From NCBI GenBank assembly GCA_002371265.1, contig DFGT01000019.1, forward strand, positions 54,754-118,753: a DNA stretch of 64,000 nucleotides. The letters are read 5' to 3'. Below the pieces are notes generated by a model. It had not been told where the DNA came from and did not search any database. It saw only the letters and a program-made list of their open reading frames with translations. Origin of the DNA: Bacteroidales bacterium UBA3743. Its GTDB lineage: Bacteria; Bacteroidota; Bacteroidia; Bacteroidales; Paludibacteraceae. This document shows, piece after piece, positions 16,018 to 23,407 of the stretch (positions are counted from its first letter, which is position 1; each line of letters begins with the position of its first letter). The translations under genes were made by a program, and so were the position numbers.

Positions 16018-18129
16018 TTAATAGAAGTTTGATCTATTATCGCTAACATCAGCGTCTTTACGTAGAGACTCATACATACGGTTTGCTACCATACCCTTAA
16101 GGTCTCTGTTAAGCATCTGAATGTTTGCCTTTGAGTTAGAAGGGTTTTCGTTAAGAACCTTAACCTTGTAAACTCCCATTTCACCAACGATAGCGTCGCT
16201 TACTGCGTCTACAGGAAGAGCTGAGATAGCTGCCACCAATTTAGGCTCACGGCCGATACCAGGAACACCATCTCTCATGAAGTTTATATTTACTGTGTCT
16301 GCATTAGAAAAATTGTCTTCTTTAGCAAGCTCTTCTGTAAACTTCTTAGCACATGCTTCGTTCTTAGCTCTTCTTAAAACCTGATTTGATACATACTCTT
16401 CAGATAGTGGAGCGTACTCACCGTCAACAGCATTGACAAGAGTTCCAACGATGTAAGAGTCGCCTACCTCAAATACTCCTGAAACATCACCAACTTCGTG
16501 GCTCCATGCCCATTTGATAATGTCACGAGTGTTGCTCTGACCTAGGAATTGGATATATGGGTCATTCTCGCCAAGTGGAGTTAGGTGTGTGATGTCCAAG
16601 CCCTGAGAGTCAGCGTTAGCAATGAATTTATCTTTTGTATTGTTGTCGATGATAAACTTATTTGCTGCGTTATACATATCTGTATATGTGTCTGTGCTTG
16701 GCTCAAGCTTTGATCCGTAAACAAGGATCTTTGCCTTTCTGACAGGTGTAGTCAAATTGTTTACCTTAACGATAAATGTCATTTGGTTTTCTGGCATATC
16801 GAATGTGAAGATATCACCTTTCTTTGCACCACCAAATACCTTTGCGTCAAAGTCGTCAGTTCCCAATGGGAATCCTTCCTTCACCCAACCGATTTCGCCA
16901 CCTTTCTCTGCTGTGTTCTTGTCAAGAGAGTGTTTTGCAGCCAAATCCTCGAATTTTTCACCGTTGCTCAAACATTTGTTGATGCTGTCTGCCTTTTGTT
17001 TTACCTCATCTTTAGTGGCAGCTGCCAAGACAATCAAACTGATGTTTGCAGAGTCTGGAGCCATCTTAACGTCGTCCATTTTTCTTGCGACCATGAAATC
17101 GCCTCCTTCAAAGATCACGTCTGATACTGAATCTTTCTTTGCGTTGAACGCGAAAGCTTGGAATGCAGACTCAATGTCTTTTTCAGAGCGGAAGAAATTG
17201 TTGTATGTGAAAACTGAAGATGGATCAGAGAAAATGATTTTTAGATCTGCTTCGTCAGCATTCTTGATTTGCTCTTTCATCTCTTCCATTCCTGCTTTTG
17301 CATCTTCATAGTCCTGCTGAGAAGGTTTTACGTTGAAAATGATAGCGTCCACTGCTCTATAACCACCGTTGTTCAAAGCGAAGAATTGTTTCTTCATCTT
17401 CTCGTACATGTTTTTCTTCTCTGTGTCTGAAACCTCGATGTCGTTGCTTGCAGGTGAGTAAGACTTCTTGATCACAACAGCACTTTTGTCGTTTGCAGAG
17501 ATGCTGTCCATTAGGTTTACTATTGTAGTTGGGTATGATACAGCACTGCTTACAAGGTTTGCAAGTTTGTCGTTTGCAAGCTGAGACTTAATCTGTCCTT
17601 CCCAATATGCCCACTGTGCTTTCAACTGCTGCTGCTGAGCTTTCTGGTTTTCATCCAAAGATTCCTCTGGCATGCTGATATATTGAAGAAATGCCGAAAC
17701 CTGTGATGGGTTGAATCTTCCACTCTGATCTCTGAACAATGGAATGCTCATTAGCATTGGATGGTTTGCTGAAGAAACTAACTCGCTGACTTCTTCGTTT
17801 GTCACTGCCATTCCAATCTCCTCCATCTCACTCTCAATAAGAGCGTCGTTGATGAACTTGTTCCATACGAAGTTGCGAATGTCACCCTCGTGTGGAGCTT
17901 GCTGTCCAGCGTATTGCTGCTTGATGATTTCGCTGAACTGTTTTTCTTTTTCGTTGAAATCCACTATGGAAATTTCTTTTCCATTAACGCTTCCGACGAT
18001 GCTTCTCTCTCTTCCTATGATAGATGATGTGCTTGTTAGCAAGTCTCCTACCACGAAAGCCGCCAATGCCACTGCCACAATTCCAATAAGTAGAGTGGCG
18101 TGGTTTCTTATGTTCTGTAAAGCTGCCAT
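16018..18129 (-). CDS. PpiD-like periplasmic peptidyl-prolyl isomerase/chaperone
   Basis: A 703-residue protein with one N-terminal transmembrane anchor (about residues 12-31) and a large periplasmic part. A SurA/PpiD N-terminal chaperone region starts with VGSVNGKEISIVDFNEKEKQ. A parvulin-type rotamase domain lies in the middle, around GEKFEDLAAKHSLD and GGEIGWVKEG. The architecture matches PpiD/SurA-type foldases that help newly exported envelope proteins. It is the last gene of the cluster that includes LptC and the CNNM protein, and a strong terminator follows. Whether the parvulin domain is catalytically active cannot be told by eye. Confidence 0.9.
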   Translation of the reverse strand: MAALQNIRNHATLLIGIVAVALAAFVVGDLLTSTSSIIGRERSIVGSVNGKEISIVDFNEKEKQFSEIIKQQYAGQQAPHEGDIRNFVWNKFINDALIESEMEEIGMAVTNEEVSELVSSANHPMLMSIPLFRDQSGRFNPSQVSAFLQYISMPEESLDENQKAQQQQLKAQWAYWEGQIKSQLANDKLANLVSSAVSYPTTIVNLMDSISANDKSAVVIKKSYSPASNDIEVSDTEKKNMYEKMKKQFFALNNGGYRAVDAIIFNVKPSQQDYEDAKAGMEEMKEQIKNADEADLKIIFSDPSSVFTYNNFFRSEKDIESAFQAFAFNAKKDSVSDVIFEGGDFMVARKMDDVKMAPDSANISLIVLAAATKDEVKQKADSINKCLSNGEKFEDLAAKHSLDKNTAEKGGEIGWVKEGFPLGTDDFDAKVFGGAKKGDIFTFDMPENQMTFIVKVNNLTTPVRKAKILVYGSKLEPSTDTYTDMYNAANKFIIDNNTKDKFIANADSQGLDITHLTPLGENDPYIQFLGQSNTRDIIKWAWSHEVGDVSGVFEVGDSYIVGTLVNAVDGEYAPLSEEYVSNQVLRRAKNEACAKKFTEELAKEDNFSNADTVNINFMRDGVPGIGREPKLVAAISALPVDAVSDAIVGEMGVYKVKVLNENPSNSKANIQMLNRDLKGMVANRMYESLRKDADVSDNRSNFY

Positions 18130-18174
18130 TTAAGTTTTATAGTTTTTTTATTATTATTCGTACAAAAAACGACG

Positions 18175-18182
18175 CAAATATA
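18175..18182 (-). promoter_or_regulatory. Possible -7 box for the PpiD gene
   Basis: On the minus strand TATATTTG followed by C matches the TAnnTTTG box, but there is no TTTG at the expected -33 distance. It lies in the 67-nt gap before the PpiD gene. Confidence 0.35.
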
Positions 18183-18196
18183 ATAAATAATATTCT

Positions 18197-19339
18197 TTAA
18201 TTTGCGTTTGACACTCTCAATTTTACTAAATCTATCTTTGTTGTCTCAACTTTGATCACTTCAAAGCTGTAATTTTTGCCTATTTTGATGATTTCTCCTT
18301 TTTTAGGCAAGATGTTATGATGGGTAAGAATCAGTCCGGCTATTGTCTCGTAGTCTGGTGATGTCGGTAGTTCCAATCCGAACTTTTCGTTTGTTTCTTC
18401 TACTTCAAGCCTGCCGGAAATCAAATATTCCTCGTTGCTGATTTTCTTTTGGACATACTCATCTTCGTTGTCGTACTCATCCTCGATCTCTCCGAAAATC
18501 TCTTCCATCAGATCCTCCATTGTGATGATTCCTGCGGTTCCTCCGAATTCGTCCACAACTAAAGCCAGACTTTTTTTCTGTTTCTGTAGGACTTTTAGAA
18601 GTTTGTTGGCTGCCATCTCTTCCGACACTACAATGATTGGATTCAGAATGTCTGATATCTCTGATGGTTTGTCGAAAATGTCTGATGAGTGGACATATCC
18701 AATGATGCAGTCGATATTGTCTTTGTAAACCAGAATTCTGGAATAGTTGGTCGAAATAAATAGTTTTTTTAGCTCGTCGACGCTGCTTCCAACTTCTATC
18801 GCTGTTATTTCTGTGCGTGGAACTATACAGTTTTTCAGTTTTAGTGAAGACAGATCCAACGCGTTTTGAAATATTTCGACTTCATTTTCAGCCTTGTCGT
18901 AGGATCCTGTCGCACAGTTGTTTAGCTCGTAACTCCTGTCAACACTGATTTCATATTCTGAATTTTTGAAGAGTCTTGCGATAGGGTAGGCTGCCAGATG
19001 AAATACTCCGGAAAATGATTCTATAGCTTCGTTTGGTAGTTTTGCAATATTGCTCAATCGAAGGATTATCTCTGATGCCACGAATATTCCTAGAAATGTC
19101 AGAAATGTTATATATATATTGTATTCGCTGGCTGTCACGTATGCGCAACATATGGCTGCTGCGAGATTTGTGATACGTAGTCCGGCTTTGAATGTCCTTA
19201 CTTTTGTCGCAGAATAACTTGCAAACCCGGATTTTGCCTGGTCGTCACTAAATTCAATTTTGTTTTTGTATGCACTTATAAAATTGAACTCTATAAGGTA
19301 TGTCGCAAATAATATGAGTGCTATTATGCCTGTCCACAT
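18197..19339 (-). CDS. CNNM/CorC-type membrane protein with CBS pair
   Basis: A 380-residue protein of the hemolysin-C/CNNM family. The N-terminal part is a membrane domain with hydrophobic segments around residues 1-20, 58-95 and 110-125. The middle holds a CBS pair from about residue 170 (VPRTEITAIEVGSSVDELKK, then LALVVDEFGGTAGIITMEDL), and the last 80 residues form a CorC_HlyC domain (GRLEVEETNEKFGLELP). Family members are linked to Mg and other divalent ion export or homeostasis; the hemolysin name is historical. It lies 2 nt downstream of LptC in the coaX-to-ppiD cluster. Confidence 0.9.
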   Translation of the reverse strand: MWTGIIALILFATYLIEFNFISAYKNKIEFSDDQAKSGFASYSATKVRTFKAGLRITNLAAAICCAYVTASEYNIYITFLTFLGIFVASEIILRLSNIAKLPNEAIESFSGVFHLAAYPIARLFKNSEYEISVDRSYELNNCATGSYDKAENEVEIFQNALDLSSLKLKNCIVPRTEITAIEVGSSVDELKKLFISTNYSRILVYKDNIDCIIGYVHSSDIFDKPSEISDILNPIIVVSEEMAANKLLKVLQKQKKSLALVVDEFGGTAGIITMEDLMEEIFGEIEDEYDNEDEYVQKKISNEEYLISGRLEVEETNEKFGLELPTSPDYETIAGLILTHHNILPKKGEIIKIGKNYSFEVIKVETTKIDLVKLRVSNAN

Positions 19340-19341
19340 AA

Positions 19342-19953
19342 TTATTCTTTTTCTTTTTGAGGCTCGTCGTTCTGTTTCTCTTCAATAGGGAATATTCCCT
19401 CTGGTTTTTTGATAGTGTAGTTTGTGAACGACTGATTTGATTCAAAACCACGTCCAGTGATGATTCTCTTGTCTTGTGTGATTTTGATTTTTTCTTTTGA
19501 ATAGACTCTTTTTTCCTTCTGATCCCAGAACAGTTGGTCTGTCTCAAAATATTCCCCTTTGATGTTCTTGGATTTCACGCTGTCTCTTAAATCCCATAAT
19601 TCCAAATCTGTATAGTATTTGGCATATTTGGATGTGATCGACGCATCTGTTCCCATAGTGTCGTTAAGAGTCTCGAAGAACAGTCCTTGAGGGAAGTACC
19701 AGTATGGTGTGTCTACTCTGTCGAATATGTACCACTCTTTTGTCTCCATTCTGTATTTTACAATTCCGGAGTCTGAGATTAGTGTATACACATCTTTCGC
19801 ATATTGTCCTGCTACAGAATCTCTTTCTATGGCGTCGGTTGTCTCAAGCTTGTCGTTATCGCATGAGACGAAAAATGAAAAAAAAGACACGATTGCCAAA
19901 GCAAATGCTTTGACAACCATGCCTTTATGATTATGATTTACAATTTCTTGCAT
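19342..19953 (-). CDS. lptC: LPS export protein LptC
   Basis: A 203-residue lipoprotein-like protein with a hydrophobic N-terminus and a lipobox ending at C31 (FFVSC). The body is a run of beta-strand repeats in the LptC/OstA style (YDLELWDLRD, IKGEYFETDQLFWDQKEKR, ITGRGFESNQ). LptC bridges lipopolysaccharide from the LptBFG extractor to LptA in the periplasm. The start overlaps the stop of the TPR gene as TAATG; an internal ATG at codon 12 would give a shorter, more typical signal. The setting upstream of a CNNM protein and PpiD is common in Bacteroidales. Confidence 0.8.
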   Translation of the reverse strand: MQEIVNHNHKGMVVKAFALAIVSFFSFFVSCDNDKLETTDAIERDSVAGQYAKDVYTLISDSGIVKYRMETKEWYIFDRVDTPYWYFPQGLFFETLNDTMGTDASITSKYAKYYTDLELWDLRDSVKSKNIKGEYFETDQLFWDQKEKRVYSKEKIKITQDKRIITGRGFESNQSFTNYTIKKPEGIFPIEEKQNDEPQKEKE

Positions 19954-21296
19954 TATCTAACATTTGTTGTCTCTCCAATCCAACCTGGAACTTTGTAAGA
20001 ACCGCCCTTGATACCTCTCATAAACAATTCAGACTTGTCTGGGAATTGTTTCTTGTAAGAAGCGATCAAACTGTTTGCCTGGCTTGCCAATGATGAATCA
20101 ACAGCCTTTGCTTTCTCTAGCTTGTCTACTGCAGCCCAGAATGCTGTCTTCTGGATAACTGGATCGTCGTCGATCGATGTGTAACCATATGCATATGCGT
20201 ATGCAATCATTATGTATGCCTGTCCAGCAGTTGGATCCATAGCAAGTGCCGACTGTGCGTTAGAACGGCAAGCCTGGTAATTCTTCTGAGACAAGTAGAT
20301 GTTTGCGATATTTAAATAATAGTCGCTTTTCACACTTTTGCTAGTCTCAAGTTTGATGGCCTCCTGAAGGTACTGGATAGCCTTGCTGTTGTCTTTCTTT
20401 GATATAGCCTGTGCAGCCATACCTGCTGCAGATGCTGCAGTCGGTTCGATAGCGTGCAAATAAGCAGATCCTTTGAAGTATACAGCAGACTCTTTACAGT
20501 CAGCAATACGATAAAGCTTCAATACGTCGTTCAAGAATGCCTTGTCGTTCTTGTTTGCCTCAATCTTAGAAGCGTATGCCTTGTCAAGAGTTCCACACTC
20601 TGCGGCTCCAGAACGTGCGAATACTCTGTTCACAACACCGATAGATGCGTCGAATGTAGAGTCGTTGGCAGCAGCTGCTGTCATCATAGGCATGATCTTC
20701 ATGTAGTCGGCGATATACAAATCTCTGTTTACATTCGGATTTGCTTTGTATATACCGTCAGACAAAATGAAGTACTGCTGGAATACCTGTGGCTCATTTT
20801 TCTCTCCACCTTTCTCTATAGCTTCCTTCAACCATCCGTATGCTTTCTGCTTTGTGGCATCGTTAGTCAATGTTGGAGCATAGTTGATGTAGTCGAACGA
20901 CTTACGTCCAAGAATGTAATAAGTAGGATATTTCTTTACGTTTCCAAAATACTTGATTCTCAAATCGTAAAGATTCATCAGTTCCTCAAACAATGCTTTC
21001 TTCTTGTTGACATCCTTCTCGTTTTCGATCTCCCACTTCAACATGAATGCACCGTCTGTATAAGCACGCTGAGTAGCTCTTGGACACTCCGTTGTGATTG
21101 TCTTCCAAGACTCATGCATATCTTTGTAGTTTTTCTGTTTAGCAAAGTTCTGGAACAATGATACGCTTGACACACATCTTACACTGTCCTCTCCTGTTCC
21201 AAACTTTGAATTTGGAGTGTTCACTCCTAACTCTGCCATCGTTGGCACACTCATTGCTATGCCTAATGAAGCTAGAATTAATGATTTTGTATTCAT
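19953..21296 (-). CDS. Exported TPR-repeat protein
   Basis: A 447-residue protein with a clear signal peptide (cleavage likely near residue 21, TMA/ELG). TPR-like helical repeats are visible at about residues 290-380, for instance AIQYLQEAIKLET and YYLNIANIYLSQKNYQACRS. It is probably periplasmic or outer-membrane associated. TPR domains mediate protein contacts; the partner is unknown. It lies between a predicted outer-membrane protein and LptC, overlapping LptC by 1 nt, which suggests an envelope-assembly role. Confidence 0.82.
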   Translation of the reverse strand: MNTKSLILASLGIAMSVPTMAELGVNTPNSKFGTGEDSVRCVSSVSLFQNFAKQKNYKDMHESWKTITTECPRATQRAYTDGAFMLKWEIENEKDVNKKKALFEELMNLYDLRIKYFGNVKKYPTYYILGRKSFDYINYAPTLTNDATKQKAYGWLKEAIEKGGEKNEPQVFQQYFILSDGIYKANPNVNRDLYIADYMKIMPMMTAAAANDSTFDASIGVVNRVFARSGAAECGTLDKAYASKIEANKNDKAFLNDVLKLYRIADCKESAVYFKGSAYLHAIEPTAASAAGMAAQAISKKDNSKAIQYLQEAIKLETSKSVKSDYYLNIANIYLSQKNYQACRSNAQSALAMDPTAGQAYIMIAYAYAYGYTSIDDDPVIQKTAFWAAVDKLEKAKAVDSSLASQANSLIASYKKQFPDKSELFMRGIKGGSYKVPGWIGETTNVR

Positions 21297-21334
21297 TTCC
21301 CTAATTTTTTGTTGTTTCTACTTGTTTTCGTCGC

Positions 21335-22594
21335 TTATTCAAGTCTGCGACGTACGAACCATTTTTCATTAAGAGTTGCATTTAGCACGAATCTTAAGAA
21401 TCTGTCACTCATCATATCTTTGTTGCTGAGTGAAGTGAATCCATATTCTACAGTGAAGTTGATCACTGTCGGATTTAGACCTCGTTTAAGTGGAAAACCG
21501 AAACCAGCAGTGATCAGGTTTTCTCTGTTTGTGTCGCCATGCACCTTATAATATGTGTTGGCTGTTGAGAATCCCCATCTGTAAGCTACTCTGTTAAAGT
21601 ATTTCTTACTCATGCTGTTTGGACGAAGTTCAGCTCCTAAATTCAGCTTTGTTCGGTCTTCTAACACTTTCTCTCCAAAATACTCCGCGTCGCTCCATTT
21701 TTGAATTTTATAGTCGACGCCAAAAGTCCATCTGTTTTTTATTTTATATGATGCTCCGAATCCCAGTGTGAATGGCAACTCAAAAGCACTGTCATATTCA
21801 TTAGTTAATGTGTCAATGCCAGTCGTTACGATAGTTTTGCTTGCTTCTGCATTTAATTTGTTTTTTGGCTCAAACGTCGCACCTAGCACTAACGATTTGT
21901 CTTCTCCGGTCTCAATCTCATATTGAGCACCAAAACTAATGGCGAAGTCATGAATGTCTATCAGGTTAGATTGCAAAGTCGGATGGTAGAAATTCTTGTT
22001 TTGGGAGTTGTTAAATGAGACCTGACTTTGTGTCGTTATGTCTCCAAACAAGAATTTAAGATTGCATCCGAATGAGAATGGCTTCCATGGTCTGAATCCT
22101 AGGCCGACAATCACTTGGTTGATTCCGCCTTCTCCATAATAAGTGTCAACAGATTTGTCGTTGTTGTTGACCTTTATCTCTTTTTCCGAATCAGAGTAGT
22201 TGTAGCCAACGATAGAGTAGGGTTCCATACCTACTGCTATGCCCATCCAATTTTTGATTGGAATCTGCAATCCGATCCTTTCCAAATTTCCTGAGAAATC
22301 ACTGCTCTTTGAATCCCCGCTGGAATAGAAAGATGATCTTAGTGACGCTCCGACTTCAAATCTGAAATTGAGTGAATCGATAGCTGTATATGTCGCAGGA
22401 TTGCCGAAGTTTGTGTGTTGGTTGTCTCGAAGTCCGATTGACAAACCTCCCATTCCTCGTCCTTGTGCAGACGTTCCATCTACCAGTGATCCGTATCCAT
22501 ATCTGGAGTAGGGTGAACTGGTGTTATTCTGACCTGTAGCGGCTATTGCTGTACCAAGACAAAGCAGCGTGCTTATGATTATTCCTTTTGACAT
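21335..22594 (-). CDS. Outer-membrane beta-barrel protein (FadL/PorV-like profile)
   Basis: A 419-residue protein with a signal peptide (about residues 1-21) followed by a Bacteroidetes-typical mature start, NTSSPYSRYGYGSL and GRGMGGLSIGLRD. Alternating polar and hydrophobic strands and many aromatic girdle residues indicate an outer-membrane barrel. The repeated G-rich turns recall the FadL/OmpP1 and PorV group, but transport function is unproven. It overlaps the end of coaX by 16 nt, so the two are translated together, and the TPR gene follows after 38 nt. Confidence 0.75.
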   Translation of the reverse strand: MSKGIIISTLLCLGTAIAATGQNNTSSPYSRYGYGSLVDGTSAQGRGMGGLSIGLRDNQHTNFGNPATYTAIDSLNFRFEVGASLRSSFYSSGDSKSSDFSGNLERIGLQIPIKNWMGIAVGMEPYSIVGYNYSDSEKEIKVNNNDKSVDTYYGEGGINQVIVGLGFRPWKPFSFGCNLKFLFGDITTQSQVSFNNSQNKNFYHPTLQSNLIDIHDFAISFGAQYEIETGEDKSLVLGATFEPKNKLNAEASKTIVTTGIDTLTNEYDSAFELPFTLGFGASYKIKNRWTFGVDYKIQKWSDAEYFGEKVLEDRTKLNLGAELRPNSMSKKYFNRVAYRWGFSTANTYYKVHGDTNRENLITAGFGFPLKRGLNPTVINFTVEYGFTSLSNKDMMSDRFLRFVLNATLNEKWFVRRRLE

Positions 22595-23313
22595 TTATCG
22601 TTTAATATTCTATTCAATCCAATCCTTAACAGATTTTCTTTTGCAAATATCTTAATTTTTATGTTGCTTTCAAAGTATTTTGAGCCTCCACCCGTTAAAA
22701 AAACTAAAAGTTTTGGAAATTTTTTGCTAAATCTGCGGTATGACCCCTCTATTTCATGCAAAATGCCACTGTAGCAGCCTGAGTATATGGCTGTCTGTGT
22801 GTCGTCTCCAATCTCTTTCCACTCGGTGTTTATATCCACTTGTGGTAGTTTTGCGGTGAATGTGTGGAGTGCGTTGAGTCGCATCTGCATTCCTGGCGCT
22901 ATATTGCCTCCGAGATATTCTCCTTTGCTGACGATGTCGTATGTGATGGCTGTGCCGACGTCGATCACTAAAATGTTTGCATCTTTCCCAGCGATCGAAT
23001 ATGCTCCCACACATGCTGCGAGTCTGTCCATTCCTAGGGTGTTGGGCGTGCGGTATTTGTTTATCAGAGGAACTTCCGTTTCATGTGTCAGCTGAATGAA
23101 GTCGACGGAATGACTCACGTCTGCTATCAAATCTTCATTCCCTCCTCTTACACTGCTATAAATTGTGTGTCTGACATTATGTCTCTTGATGATTTCTGCA
23201 ACTTCTTTGGCATCGTAGTCTTTGCTTTCATATAGCGCGACTTCGTTGTTGCTTCCTTCTTCAAACACTCCATATTTAATATGTGTGTTGCCTTCGTCGA
23301 TAATCAGATTCAT
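22579..23313 (-). CDS. coaX: Type III pantothenate kinase
   Basis: CoaX, 244 residues, phosphorylates pantothenate in the first step of coenzyme A synthesis. The acetate/sugar-kinase-fold motifs are present: DEGNT at residues 6-10, GMDRLAA at 94-100, IDVGTAITYD at 117-126 and GGNIAPG at 135-141. The length is normal. It is the first gene of the envelope cluster running to the PpiD gene. No good promoter was found in the 94-nt gap upstream, which holds the terminator of the WG-repeat gene. Confidence 0.93.
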   Translation of the reverse strand: MNLIIDEGNTHIKYGVFEEGSNNEVALYESKDYDAKEVAEIIKRHNVRHTIYSSVRGGNEDLIADVSHSVDFIQLTHETEVPLINKYRTPNTLGMDRLAACVGAYSIAGKDANILVIDVGTAITYDIVSKGEYLGGNIAPGMQMRLNALHTFTAKLPQVDINTEWKEIGDDTQTAIYSGCYSGILHEIEGSYRRFSKKFPKLLVFLTGGGSKYFESNIKIKIFAKENLLRIGLNRILNDKCQKE

Positions 23314-23350
23314 CTTTTCTGATTTTTGCCTGATTGCGGATTAACTATAA

Positions 23351-23384
23351 AAAAATGACAGACTATTTCTAATCTGTCATTTTT
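23351..23384 (-). terminator. Terminator of the WG-repeat gene
   Basis: On the minus strand a 12-bp stem (core TGACAGA/TCTGTCA extended by A and T runs) is followed by a T tract. The stem is symmetric enough to work in either direction, but only minus-strand genes flank it. Confidence 0.75.
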
Positions 23385-23407
23385 TTGACATTTGTTGTTT
23401 TTGCTTT

